Below are positions 10,801-22,202 of a stretch of 60,000 nucleotides of DNA, piece after piece (within the stretch, counting starts at the first letter, position 1; each line of letters begins with the position of its first letter). A program made the position numbers and the translations under genes. This stretch comes from Liolophura sinensis. Lineage: Eukaryota; Mollusca; Polyplacophora; Chitonida; Chitonidae. The stretch covers positions 33,303,501 to 33,363,500 of the forward strand of contig NC_088303.1 in assembly GCF_032854445.1 (NCBI RefSeq), read 5' to 3'. Under the pieces are notes generated by a model. That model saw only the letters and a program-made list of their open reading frames with translations. It had not been told where the DNA came from and made no database searches.

Positions 10801-13760
10801 ATTGGTAAATCAACTGTTACTGACCTTTGATATAGCGCCCTCTATAAACATTCGGTTGACCTGAGATAATTTGATCTGCTATTCAGGTAGATAGAGGAGA
10901 CCAGAAGTGTCCTCAGGTGTTTGCCAGACTGCTTAAGTTTCAGAAAGCTTGCCAAGTGGTCAGATACTGTTATCACATGGGGTACAGTAGGGGTAAAATG
11001 CCAGCTGACTGTAAATACATACTGACATAGTTATGTCATGACTATGCCTAGCTGTTTAGTATAAGCCTAATTATGCTGTATTTGATCTGTAATTTTGTCC
11101 ATGGCTAATTAAGTTACTAATTTTGTCTGATTCTGAGAATTCTGTTGACCTTAGAAAGGTGTATGTTAGAGATGTTTTTGGAAAGGAGGATGATACCCTA
11201 TTGGAGAAATGTTCCATCTCAAAAAGTGATATATAAATGATCTTAAAATACCTCTACAAGTGCACTTTGTTGAGGATTTTTAGGTCAAGTACTACAGTTT
11301 GTACATAAAGACAGTGACTGACAAACTGGAGGTTTTAGTTTCCACTTCACAGGTACAAATTGGCACAGTCATACAATGTTAAAAGGTGGAAAGTATCAGG
11401 TGTCAGATGTCTGCCTGAGAACACGTGTTTGCTTGTTTGTTTGTTTGTTACATATCCAAAGAAAGAGCATCTGTCTGCTTTTACATTCATTACCATTAAA
11501 GTTCATGTGTGCATTCTTAATTTGACCTGTCAGTTGATGCAGATTTTAGTTGTAAAAGTCAAAAAAGTTGTTTTTGACACAGTAACACAAAGTCCCTGAG
11601 AGAGAATATTTTGTGTGATAATGACAGGACTTTGCCAGGTTGTATCATCATGGAAATTTTAAGTCCATGGGCATTTGTTTGTAAAGATCAGCATCAATGA
11701 TCTGGTAATCATTTAGATTACCAAAATTGATCACTGACAGCTGCTGAGTCAGCAGTTTCTGGTACATGTAGTTTATCATGCATACTAGTTTTCCACCATT
11801 GTTCAACTCAAGGCATCTGTTATCACCAGGTTTGGTGGTTTACTCTTGCATGCGTGGGCCTAGATTGGCACAGTTTGTGCTTGTATCATCAACGAAACGT
11901 GACCAACTTTTACCATATGTATTTTAACCTTGATGAGTTCTAGTGGGAAGATTTTTTCTGTATCTGCACAAAACTGTCCTAATTGTTAATTGCCAAATTA
12001 TAAGGCCTAGAAGTTAAATAAACTGTACATTGAAATGGTTCTAAAGTAGTGCTTGATGGCGTTTAATTTGCTACTGTTTAAGCATTGACATGAACAGTTA
12101 GAATAAATCCCTATAACTGAGGTAAATTGAAAAGAGGGCCGGATTTCACCGATTACGGTTATGTGTGTTCATTTGGCAACTACCACGCTGCTGTCACTGC
12201 TCTATGTAGAGTTTTACTCTATGTGCTGTAGTCTTTTTACATTTTATAAATCTTTGTGATCCAGTTATGTGTAGGATGTAGTGAGTGCTGTTTTCTTTGT
12301 GGTTTTAGTGCTTATACGTCCAAATGAAAATTGTTTACAAGCTGTTGTTAACTGAAGCATGTGGCTGTTGTACATGTACATGCTGTCAGGAAATCATGTG
12401 TTGGCTGCTGTTGTTATAGAAACGTCTGACCCTCATCATATGTGTCATAATCTGACATGTGCCTTTGACACGAAACTGAGCAGTGACAATGGTTGACCTT
12501 TTAGAACGGTTCAACTTTCTTTACTCATAAACAATAATGCTTGACTCTGTCACAATGCTGTCGGGTCAGTTTATTCTGAATATATTCTTAAAAAGCATCA
12601 TTGTCCTTTTGTTGAGAGCATATCAAGTTTATGTTTTGTTCTTCATGAACTGTTTTGCTTTTCTGAGTCTGTAAACCGTTGATTCTGTTGATATTCTGAT
12701 AAGTCTTAATCGTTTAAAAATGTTTTTACCATGTGTACATGTATTTGTTTTCTGTACAGTATTACATGTATATCTTGCAAACATTTGGTTGACATTGAAG
12801 TACATGCAGGCTAATGTACATATACATGCTTATTGAGTCAGATGTTTGCTAGATGCTATCTATTTGCATGTTTGCGTAAGTGACAACATTATTTAACAAT
12901 TAGAGCAGCCTGTTTCGATAAAGACTGTTAAAATTGCGGTATAAGAGCATATATTTAGAAATCAGAGGCCTTTGTTCTTTAAAAATAGAATCAGTGCACA
13001 TTGTTGCATGGTTTTGAGAAACTGCACTGGATTTGTGATTTTGCCGCATGCATACATGCACATGTGCATCTAGGTTACTGTGTCTCTTTTATATACACTA
13101 TATATCTACAGTGTATGAATGCATTATTAAAACTTTTCAGGTTGCATCTCTTAGAGGGTAAGGACAATTAGCCTTGAGTGTTGTGGTTGGAGTAAAACAG
13201 TCATATTCTCCAAAGCGCAGCAGCACAAACAGTGAGACATTTTTTGGTACCTACTGGTAAGCATAGGGTGTGACCAAGGAGCACCTGACTATTGGAACCA
13301 CATGTCAGTGCAGTCTGTATTTATAAACACTTCTGGGACTGCTAATGCTGCAGCTTCAGATTGCCTTAATTCCATGGCAGTGTACATTTACCTGCCTCCT
13401 TGTTTTCTTTCGCCAACTCTTTTTAAGCACACTGGGAAAGAAGACGGTACATCTGAAATCTGATACATACTCAAAACATAATATTTCTTAAAAGTTCTTT
13501 GTTCTGTTCAAGGCACATACATATAGTTAAATGCAGATAGTAGAGTGCTGTACCTTTTTATTACTATGTCATGTACACTACAACACGCAAATTGACCAAT
13601 CAAATAAATAAACAAACAATATGCAAATTGCAGCCATGCATAAACAGTCCGGAACGGAACTTTCATGCACATTTCATGTAAAACCCAGAACTTTTAATAA
13701 CAGTTGGTATAAGCATCTTATGACATAATTAACAGACAGTTGCATGTACATGCTGCGTAT
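7870..13760. other. Long non-coding stretch
   Basis: No splice-bounded frame was recognised. Minor contents: a G11-like run near 9522, TACATGTA palindromes, a CTCF-like motif at 10832-10847 and a SINE-tail-like remnant at about 13588-13615. Small frames such as 9812-10126 and 11360-11599 have intron-like composition. Confidence 0.45.
10832..10847 (-). promoter_or_regulatory. CTCF-core-like motif
   Basis: On the minus strand the sequence reads AGAGGGCGCTA, matching the CTCF core AG-R-K-GGC-R-S-T-R. The CC of the left half of the full motif is absent. It lies in a modestly GC-richer stretch. This is only a motif match. Confidence 0.2.
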
Positions 13761-13769
13761 GTGTAACTT

Positions 13770-14019
13770 CATTTATTTATTTGATCTGTGTTTTACACCA
13801 TACTCAAGAATGTTTCACTTATATGACAATGGGCAGCATCTTGGTGGGCAGAAACCAGGCAGAGCCCAGGGAAAACCAATGACCATCCACAGGTTGCTGG
13901 CAGACCTTCCCACTTACGGCCGGAGTGGAAGCCAGCATGAGCTGGACTTGAACTCACTGCATTAGTGAGAGGCATAGGGGTCATTGCGCCACGTTGGCGT
14001 GCTAACCCCCCTCAGCCGC
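13770..14019 (-). mobile_element. tRNA-derived SINE, minus strand
   Basis: Starts with the reversed tail (atttatttatttgatctgtg), then tactcaagaatgtttcactt. It continues through the conserved body (ccttcccacttacggccgga, gaagccagcatgagctggac) to the box-B region (ggacttgaactcac). A short duplication, gtaactt, flanks it (13763-13769 and 14020-14026). The open frames on both strands here are SINE sequence. Confidence 0.88.
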
Positions 14020-14878
14020 GTAACTTATGTAAGCTGTATATTTCTCATGCATATTTACAGAAGAGAAACATAATTAGCTGTAACTTTCTTTGAATTTTAA
14101 ATACAAACACAGATAAAGTATGGTCATATCTGCCTGTTTGTTTGATTAGTGTTTAACTCCATGCTGATAAACCTTCTCCTTTACAGTGGTCAGGTTTCTG
14201 GGTAGAGGAACTGAACTAAACCAGTCTACCAGTAAACCAGTCTACCAATAAACCAGTCTGGCCTTTACCAGGTACATGCATGTACCTGACAAACCTCCAG
14301 ACTTGAAGCTGTACTCAAACCAAAACGTGGTTATAACGAGGAAGCCTGAATTTAGTAGAAAATTACAGAATGTTTGGTTAATGATGGATGTTTCTGATAA
14401 CTCGTGCCTCTTATTTCCTGTGTGAGTATCTGGGGGGGGAATCTGTTGTCCATATGTCCGGTTCTCCTCATGTCAGGAGACGTGCCTCACTCATGATGTC
14501 ACTCAATCAAATCTGGATGTATTGTTTCTCCTTGCCTGTGTCATAAGGTTTATATTTAGAGGGGACGTGTTGCCGAAGGGCGAATCTTGGCCCCATTTTA
14601 GGTTCATGCCTAAATAAATCTGCTCACCACATGCATTAAGACATTTGAGAGTTTAACCCATGAACAATAATACACTGTGATTACGTATTACACGAAAGAG
14701 TGGGTTCTGTGTCCTCGCCTGTCACCAGCATCTTTGTATTCTGTACATGTAGGTAAGATAAATTTATGTTGTTACCATTTATATTCCATATATGCGTGTT
14801 CACAGCTTTTATTTTCATGTGGGAATAGCTTACCATGTGATACATGTGCATACATGTACATGTAGCACGGCATTTAAG
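14020..14878. other. Non-coding upstream of the candidate first PTB exon
   Basis: Contains a weak SINE-tail remnant (14137-14172, gtttgattagtgtttaactc) and a small duplicated phrase around 14220-14260 (accagtctaccagtaaacca). No gene was recognised. Confidence 0.4.
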
Positions 14879-14956
14879 GTCGGCAAGTTGGGAGCAGCAA
14901 AGGCTGATAAATCTATGAAGGGCTCAAAAGACAACCAAATCATCCCAGTTTGTAAC
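14879..14956 (+). CDS. SH2D5-like: Candidate exon: N-terminus and first strand of the PTB domain
   Basis: A 78-nt stretch reads 26 codons beginning VGKLGAAKADKSMKG and ending NQIIPVCN, followed by a GTAATA donor in phase 0. Joined to the next certain exon it gives IIPVCN-YTGSF. This lines up with the ITKFAQ-YVGSF start of the PTB domain in SH2D5 as I remember it. The Lys/Gly/Ala/Ser-rich stretch looks like a typical flexible N-terminus. The upstream boundary is uncertain. An acceptor after TTTAAG at 14878 has a poor pyrimidine tract, so this could instead be a first coding exon starting at the in-frame ATG at 14915 or 14792. The donor is weaker than those of the other exons. Confidence 0.42.
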
Positions 14957-15879
14957 GTAATATTCTCAACGTGGTTGCTGGCTTCAAACTTTTTGAGGTT
15001 TTGTTAAGACTGTATACAGCTTTTGTGTTTTGCTCAATGTGTGTCTTAATTGCTTAAGAATAGACTTTGAAGATCTATTCTTAACATAACAGGAATGTCT
15101 CAAGCCGGAGAAGCCGCATTAGCGAGGCAACGTAAGAACCTAATGAACATACATGTACATCATTTCTGTCAGCGTGTCTTTTGTTGAAGACAGCTAGTAC
15201 ATGTCTTGCACAACAGCTACATGTAGGTTAAGGTGCTATTTTTTCAAGCTACATGAAAGAAGTTTATACACACGTAACTACAGTTTTAACTTTCTTGCGT
15301 TTATATACCCTTCAGTCATGTTGTTGTTTGTTTGTTTGTTTGAAATTGAATTTCTCCAGAGTGAATTACTCTGGTTTGTATTAACATACATGTGCAACTC
15401 AAATTGTATATTTGTACATGTAATTGTAGGAAAAGTAGAGTGGCTATCACTGGTGAATGTTACACTTTACACATACATGTATGCCCTCTTGTAAATGGAT
15501 GAAGAGGATAAAATGCTAGAGTATAGCAGGATAGCTACCATGAGGTCTATTGAGCGTAGTGATTCACAATCATATAGTTCTTCTTGAAGTAGAGCTGAGT
15601 TAAGTTGCAGGATTTTGGAAAAAATATATGTATGCATGTATGTGTGTTTAAAGTTTTAATCTTGACTACCTTTATCATGGGAAGCATGTTGGGAAATAAA
15701 GATGAAGTGTGTCTGAAAGATGACTATTGACATGTGGTATGGCTTGAGGATGCTAGCTTTAGGAATCAAGAAAGCCTTCTTACATGACATGTACACATAG
15801 TTTGGTGTTTCAAAACACTGAAACTGACAAGCTTGGAAATCGTTTGTGGCTCAAGCCAGTAGTGTTTGGAATATCACAT
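14957..15879. other. Intron sequence
   Basis: Intronic if the exon at 14879-14956 is real. It contains a small GC-rich pocket at 15095-15131 discussed under rejected items. Otherwise AT-rich with TACATGTA palindromes. Confidence 0.4.
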
Positions 15880-15892
15880 GAATTGTGAATTA

Positions 15893-16110
15893 TTTATTCA
15901 TTTATTTATTTGATTGGTGTTTTACGCCGTACTCAAGAATATTTCACTTATACGACGGCGGCCAGCATTATGGTGGGTGGAAACCGGGCACAGCCCGAGA
16001 GAAACCCACGACCATCAGACCTTACTTACGGCTGGAGAGGAAGCCAGCATGAGCTGGACTTGAACTCACAGCGACCGCATTGGTGAAAGGCTCCTGGATA
16101 ATTACGCTGC
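15893..16110 (-). mobile_element. tRNA-derived SINE, minus strand, with 13-bp target duplication
   Basis: Well-preserved copy: tail tttatttgattggtgtttta, then tactcaagaatatttcactt, gcggccagcattatggtggg, and the tRNA-like end (ggacttgaactcacagcgac). A perfect 13-bp duplication, gaattgtgaatta, flanks it at 15880-15892 and 16111-16123, which fixes both boundaries. Confidence 0.93.
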
Positions 16111-16123
16111 GAATTGTGAATTA

Positions 16124-16686
16124 AGTTTGAGCTACAGGTAAATGGAAAACTGACCATGTGTGATTTAATCCATGATTTCAGGAATGCGTTTTGTGCAGAT
16201 ACATATATACAAGTGTTTATTAGAGGTCTTTTACCATGCAGCTACCTGCAGCCCGCTACCATAGGAAAATTTTGAGCAGATAGCCATCTACTTTGACCAA
16301 AACCCATAGTTTATTTCAGTTTATTTCAGACTACTTTTCCAGGGTAGCCTTCAACTCCTGAAGAAAAACCTTCATGTATAAGTGTGCAGTTTTGCCACCA
16401 AAACTGTATTGGGTGACAAACTCTATGCTATTAATTGTGTGTACATGTACATTCTGGACATGAATATAGCCTGAAATGTATGGCATTTGTTGGAATAATT
16501 ATACTTGGAACTCACTGTTGTATGTGTAGAGTATCGTTTGCCAAATATCAGCAGATACCTTATGATTTTCATTTAGTATCCTATCCCAGATATATGCATC
16601 ATTATCACAACAGCATTCAGGCGATTCGTCATCAGTATTAAATTAACTGAGAAAAATAGTTATCAAATATTGCACCGGTAATTACT
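16124..16686. other. Intron sequence, nothing recognised
   Basis: AT-rich; a duplicated agtttatttc phrase near 16308-16330. The 68-codon frame at 16435 has no supporting features. Confidence 0.4.
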
Positions 16687-17918
16687 TGATAGGTATTGCA
16701 GTCAGGTTGATACCTGTGGATGTACATGTGGGTAGAGACAAGAGCTTTTACATCATGGTTGTTTGATAGGTATTGCAGTCAGGTTGATACCTGTGGATGT
16801 ACATGTGGGTAGAGACAAGAGCTTTTACATCATGGTTGTTTGATAGGTATTGCAGTCAGGTTGATACCTGTGGATGTACATGTGGGTAGAGACAAGAGCT
16901 TTTACATCATAGTTGTTTGATGGGTATTGCAGTCAGGTTGATACCTATGGATGTACATGTGGGTAGAGACAAGAGCTTTTACATCATAGTTGTTTGATGG
17001 GTATTGCAGTCAGGTTGATACCTATGGATGTACATGTGGGTAGAGACAAGAGCTTTTACATCATAGTTGTTTGATGGGTATTGCAGTCAGGTTGATACCT
17101 ATGGATGTACATGTGGGTAGAGACAAGAGCTTTTACATCATAGTTGTTTGATGGGTATTGCAGTCAGGTTGATACCTATGGATGTACATGTGGGTAGAGA
17201 CAAGAGCTTTTACATCATAGTTGTTTGATGGGTATTGCAGTCAGGTTGATACCTATGGATGTACATGTGGGTAGAGACAAGAGCTTTTACATCATAGTTG
17301 TTTGATGGGTATTGCAGTCAGGTTGATACCTATGGATGTACATGTGGGTAGAGACAAGAGCTTTTACATCATAGTTGTTTGATGGGTATTGCAGTCAGGT
17401 TGATACCTATGGATGTACATGTGGGTAGAGACAAGAGCTTTTACATCATAGTTGTTTGATAGGTATTGCAGTCAGGTTGATACCTGTGGATGTACATGTG
17501 GGTAGAGACAAGAGCTTTTACATCATAGTTGTTTGATAGGTATTGCAGTCAGGTTGATACCTATGGATGTACATGTGGGTAGAGACAAGAGCTTTTACAT
17601 CATAGTTGTTTGATAGGTATTGCAGTCAGGTTGATACCTATGGATGTACATGTGGGTAGAGACAAGGGCTTTTACATCATAGTTGTTTGATGGGTATTGC
17701 AGTCAGGTTGATACCTATGGATGTACATGTGGGTAGAGACAAGAGCTTTTACATCATAGTTGTTTGATGGGTATTGCAGTCAGGTTGATACCTATGGATG
17801 TACATGTGGGTAGAGACAAGAGCTTTTACATCATAGTTGTTTGATAGGTATTGCAGTCAGGTTGATACCTGTGCATGTACATGTGGGTAGAGACAAGAGC
17901 TTTTACATCATAGTTGTT
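16687..17918. repeat. 77-bp minisatellite, 16 copies
   Basis: Sixteen units of exactly 77 bp starting at tgataggtattgcagtcagg and including gggtagagacaagagctttt. Units are over 95% alike by eye. Three variants occur in runs: units 1-3 and 11 have TAGGTAT...ATACCTG, units 4-10 and 14-15 have TGGGTAT...ATACCTA, and units 12-13 have TAGGTAT...ATACCTA. Each contains an inverted repeat GGTAT/ATACC around a 13-nt loop. The array ends 107 bp before the PTB exon at 18026, in the 3' part of the intron. Confidence 0.97.
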
Positions 17919-18025
17919 TCAAGGATAATGTACATGTGTCTGTAACTGTTTCAGCGGGTGCTGTAGTAGAAAGTGTGATATGATAAGCATTATGTTTTAT
18001 TGTGTTTCTAATTTGTCTTTTGCAG

Positions 18026-18106
18026 TACACTGGCTCCTTCTCAGTGCAGGGTAACGACGAAACCTCCAGGACAGACTTTGTCAGGAAACAGCTGGAACAG
18101 ATGAGA
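18026..18106 (+). CDS. SH2D5-like: Exon: PTB domain, first strand and helix
   Basis: 27 codons, phase 0 at both ends. The acceptor is TTTGCAG after a T-rich tract and the donor is GTGAGT. It begins YTGSFSVQG and ends RKQLEQMR. The YxGS motif is the classic end of PTB strand 1, and the following charged stretch corresponds to the domain's first helix. The start is set by the acceptor, not by a methionine. A 77-bp tandem array ends 107 bp upstream in the same intron. Confidence 0.88.
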
Positions 18107-18871
18107 GTGAGTTCAGAATTAGTCACTGTCAATTTTTGTTTATTATTAGAGTGGGAAATTTCACACAGTGTAAAAGGTTTAAATAAGATTAAGATTTAAT
18201 AAATCAAAGCTTGCATGAGTCTGTAATCTGGCACTCTGAACTGTAATAATTCCATCAGTGTTTTAAATGTGTATTGTTAAGGGCAATATCCACATTTGAG
18301 ACAAATTCAGAAGTATTCTTTCACCTTGTTTACAGCTTACAGCTTCAAATTGTCCAAATACTGTACAGTATGTAGTAGTAGAAGGTATAACAATGCATTC
18401 AAGGATTCTTTACACTAATTAGTGGTCAGACGATACCACATTCAATTGCAGTGGGTATGCATGTATATAAATACAGAACTTTAATAATGAGTTAACAGTT
18501 AAAAGTCATATGAAATCTTTGTGATGCTTGTGAACTGCATGTAACATGAATACCAGTATGATACGTGTACAGAGTAGGTCATGGATGCAACATGTCGTAC
18601 ACATCCCTGCAGCATGTATGCTCTGTGTTAATCACACAGGGTTAGAATTTCAAATGCAAGTTAGAGTGATCTCCCCTTACTTATAGGGACATGTACATTT
18701 GTATTGGCAATGATTGTAGTGAATTCTAAGATAATAATCTCAGCATCAGATTGTGAGCACATGCTGTTTTTTGATGGATTGTTTTATTTAGAAAAAAGAT
18801 AATCTAGTTTAGATATGTGTCTCATGATCATTGAAGCAGATATATGTATGTGCATCTCTTGTGCAGTATAT
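18107..18871. other. Intron sequence, nothing recognised
   Basis: AT-rich intron without repeats or open frames of note. Confidence 0.5.
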
Positions 18872-19112
18872 GGGAGCCTCTGTGGCCGAGTGGCCGAGCA
18901 TGCCAATGCCAACCAATTTGTTCACTGTGAGTTCAAGTCCAGTTCATGCTGGCTTCCTCTCCAGTTGTACGTGGGAAATTTTGCCACTAACCTGCAAGTG
19001 GTCATGAGTTTCCTCCGTGCTCTGTTAGGTTCTTCCCACCATAATGCTGGCTGTGTCATATAAGTGAAAATATTCTGGAGTATGGTGTAAAATACTAATC
19101 AAATAAATAAAT
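18872..19112 (+). mobile_element. tRNA-derived SINE, diverged
   Basis: Head gggagcctctgtggccgagt (box A like), box B gtgagttcaagtcc, body gctggcttcctctccagttg and caccataatgctggc, tail actaatcaaataaataaat. No clear target duplication. The 82-codon frame here is SINE sequence. Confidence 0.88.
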
Positions 19113-19187
19113 TTACCTCAGAATATAAATACATTGGGTCAGAGTGAAGATTTTAGCTGTGACAAGGGGCTTTATGCTAGGGTGGCA

Positions 19188-19392
19188 GTGGTGTTCTTGT
19201 TGGTGGAAATGGTGTTCTTGTTGGTGGAAATGGTGTTCTTGTTGGTGGAAATGGTGTTCTTGTGTTGTTGTTGGTGGAAATGGTGTTCTTGTTGGAGGAA
19301 ATAGAGTTCTTATTTGGTAGAAATGGTGTTCTTGTGTTCTTGTTGATGGAAATGGTGTTCTTGTGTGTGAAAATGGTGTTCTTCTTGCATGA
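19188..19392. repeat. 21-bp tandem repeat
   Basis: Units of ggtgttcttgttggtggaaa+t, about nine copies. The first three are perfect; later ones carry small changes and insertions (tgttgt, gtgtga). It gives rise to a spurious Val/Leu-rich open frame. Intronic. Confidence 0.9.
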
Positions 19393-19693
19393 AATTCTTG
19401 TATATCTGGTACACTTGTGGGTGCAAATTGTTTATTTTTTCTTTTTATGTTCTAATTAATTGATTACAGTAGCACTAGGGTTTAGTTTAGTTTCACTGAG
19501 AAAACAAGTTAAAGGTAGCTTGTCTGGTGTCAGCATATTGAAGGATGGAAGTACCAGTACATGAACATGTACTTGGAAAAGTGTGATGGTATACACTTAG
19601 TGTTCTCATGTCCTCCACTGTTTATCCAGACTGCCATTGTACAAGTGAAAAAGTCTTGAATACAGTTATAAACATCAGATAAATTCATTTTTT

Positions 19694-19736
19694 TGATTTA
19701 TTTGATTGGTGTTTTATGGTGTGATCAAGATTTCAA
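19694..19736 (-). mobile_element. SINE tail fragment
   Basis: Reads ttgatttatttgattggtgt then tttatggtgtgatcaagatt. This is the reversed 3' end of the common SINE, ending abruptly. It lies 113 bp upstream of the PTB exon at 19849. Confidence 0.55.
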
Positions 19737-19848
19737 TGAAATAAATAAATGAATACATTACCATTATGATGTACCAGCATTCATTGTGACTTCTGAGGTG
19801 TTTTGGACGTTTTCAGCAGAAACTTCTCCGCATTCATGTACTTTTCAG

Positions 19849-19923
19849 AGTGTTGAAAAAAGGAAGAAAGTTCTGTTGGTAATCTCTGTGACAGGTATAA
19901 AGGTGTGCAGTGAAGATGGCCAG
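19849..19923 (+). CDS. SH2D5-like: Exon: PTB domain, central strands (no start codon)
   Basis: 25 codons between a good acceptor (ATGTACTTTTCAG) and a GTGAGA donor, phase 0 at both ends. It reads SVEKRKK, then VLLVISVTGIKV, then CSEDGQ. The alternating hydrophobic run followed by a G-[IL]-K motif and an acidic turn is the usual PTB strand 2-3 hairpin (compare VxLxVSxxGVKV in many PTB domains). It supplies exactly the piece missing between the neighbouring exons, and the joined frame stays open. Having no ATG, it would be skipped by start-codon-based ORF finders. Confidence 0.85.
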
Positions 19924-20265
19924 GTGAGATTGTCAGATTTTTAATGCTTCTAATGTTTTGCAAAAATAATAATAATAATAATATGTAATACATGTAGTTA
20001 AAGTTTCCTTTGACATGTGGATTACTGATGGACAAAGCTGCAAGTGTTAACTTTCTGTATCATTTAACCATGCCCATTGTCCTTCTGGGAAATGCAGCAC
20101 ATAAATTATGCAGTGGAACAAAGTGAGAAAGTTTTAAATAGTGTTATTGTACTTTTGTGTTTCAACATTTGTACCAGGCAAAAATATGAGCAAATTCACA
20201 ATAACTGCAACAAAGTTGATGTGATCTTACGCCGAAAACCCCTCGTTGAATGACTGGCACATATT

Positions 20266-20511
20266 AAGAGGTACCTACCGAGGTGGTTAGAATACCAGCA
20301 CGGCACAATATCTCAGGAGCCTCTCACCAATGTGGTCGCTCTGAGTTCAACGCATGCTGGCTTTTTCTCCAGCTGTACATAGTAAGTTCTGTCAGCAACT
20401 TGCAAATGGTTGTGGATTTCCCCCGGATTTTGTCAGATTTCCACACACCATAATGCTGGCTGCTGTCTTATAAGTGAAATATTCTTGAGTAAGGTAGAAA
20501 ATAGATAAATA
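20266..20511 (+). mobile_element. tRNA-derived SINE, diverged
   Basis: Box A-like start near 20279 (ccgaggtggttagaatacca), box B region ctctgagttcaacg, then gcatgctggctttttctcca, caccataatgctggctgctg, and tail attcttgagtaaggtagaaa. It lies in the intron before the exon at 20648. Diverged, without a detectable target duplication. Confidence 0.82.
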
Positions 20512-20647
20512 CAAAGTAGGATGTCATTAATTTAACGGACAGACAGAGAATCGACTTATACGTTTGTTTCACAGCTGAAAATGGTTCCAGTTTGTGCGAA
20601 CAGGTAAATATATATATAAATACTTTTTTATGTTTTTTTTTTTTCAG

Positions 20648-20794
20648 AGTGTGTACATGGCCCATGCTCTAAAGAGGATCTCATATGCTTCCTGTGATCC
20701 TGACAACAGACAGTTTTCTTTCCTCGCTAGAGAGCCAAAAGGTCATATCAATGTTCAGTTTTGTCATGCCTTCCAGAGTGATACATCTGATGAG
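20648..20794 (+). CDS. SH2D5-like: Exon: PTB domain core with MAHALKRI motif
   Basis: 49 codons, phase 0 at both ends, with a long poly-T tract plus CAG acceptor and a GTAAGT donor. It begins SVYMAHALKRISYASCDPDN, continues RQFSFLAREPKG, and ends QFCHAFQSDTSDE. The segments MAHAL-[KR]-RI, FxFxAR-x-P and FCHxF are PTB strands 4-7 and match the SH2D5 type most closely of the PTB families I know. This is the most diagnostic exon for the gene's identity. Confidence 0.92.
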
Positions 20795-21699
20795 GTAAGT
20801 AGGGGTCAGAGGTCAGTTGACCTCAAATGATAGGAAATAGCACAATTAGTTAACTAGTCATACTACGATGTCCTGTGTATAATCCAATTGTCAAAAGAAA
20901 ACTGTGTAACAGTATCATATGGTATGTTCCCGCGCATGACATGCATGAAAAAAATACATATGTGTATAAATGCATAACAAAACATTAAGTTGGTACCACT
21001 GTATTTTTTTCGGGTGATGTTTGTTATTCAGCCTTCAGAATAAATGAACAGCAGTGCAAAATAAAGAAGAATGACTGTTATTGACATTATTTTTTTTTTG
21101 TTTACTAATTTATTTATTATCTGTATTGTAATATATTCGAGCATTAATTTGGAGAAAAAAAATCTAGGCGGTAGGATTTTAAACAAGGGAGGCAACTTTC
21201 ATTACATTTTGTTTTCTTGATTTTTATGAATGGAAATGACGTCAGCATTTGAATGGTCATGTCTTTTAAGGCTTGGTTTATCAGGATTTTGATGATTTCA
21301 ACGCAACATAAGGCCATCAGCCAGTTGTATCAAAATCTTCCTTATTTTGTAAATGACTGAAAATTTATGGTGTAAATACAGTCTAATTGTAGTGTTCCTT
21401 TTGGCTGACAGTATGTTGCCATTTATTTCACTGGATCCAAGTTTGGTTTGTACCTGTGGGGTTTTTGTGGACTACCATTAAATTTAAAGGCCTTAGGATC
21501 AGTTTTAGTTCTTTGTTGGCAGTCTGGGGTGGTTGAAGCTTGCATGTGTATATGAATGTTTTGGCAATGCAGATGGCATTTATATGTTCAGACGGGAGAG
21601 TTTTTGCTAATTCCTCCGGAAGCCATGTCAACAACTGAAGTCAATCTCCCTTTTAACCCCTCAATCTGTGTCATTTACACTGGGCTGTTTTTTGGGAGA
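20795..21699. other. Intron sequence, nothing recognised
   Basis: AT-rich intron; poly-T near 21092-21100. No coding signal. Confidence 0.5.
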
Positions 21700-21925
21700 G
21701 GGTGGAGGGTCTATGGTTGGGTGGTTAGCATGTAAGCATAGCACACTGACAGAGCCTGTCATCAATGAGGTCGCCAGGAGTTCAAGTCCCACTGATGCAG
21801 GTTTTCTGTCATGGGAAGGTCTGCCAGCAGATCGTGGTTTAGAGCCCGGTTTCCTCCCACCATAACGCTGGCTGTCGTCATGTAAGTCAAATATTCTTGA
21901 GTATGGTGTAAAAATAAATAAATAC
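21700..21925 (+). mobile_element. tRNA-derived SINE, diverged
   Basis: Head with ggttgggtggttagcatgta, box B aggagttcaagtcc, then gcaggttttctgtcatggga, cccaccataacgctggctgt, and tail tattcttgagtatggtgtaa followed by AAATAAATA. The overlapping frames on both strands are SINE-derived. Confidence 0.85.
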
Positions 21926-22202
21926 ATAGATAAAATTTTACATGTCCATATTTCTATTGTAAATGGTGGATAGAAACGAAAACATCAGTGACAGAATAAT
22001 GCAGTATGTACTAGACAAATGAAAATTATTCATTGCTTGGAGGGAGATTGTTCAAGTCTGATAATTTTTATATTAAAATGTGTAACGTGTAATGCAATTC
22101 AAATATTATGTTTTTGGAAACCTTTGAGTTCACATTTAAGTCTTATAAAAGGTGATGTTTTTTGTTTTTGGTTTGTATATATGTGAATCGTCCTACTCAT
22201 GC

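Noticed and set aside
13744-13984. Open frames on both strands
   Set aside because: Entirely within a SINE copy.
15095-15131. GC-rich mini-frame MSQAGEAALARQ ending at GTAAGA
   Set aside because: The donor leaves phase 1, whereas the exon at 18026 needs phase 0. The preceding acceptor is weak, and 37 nt is too little to support a call.
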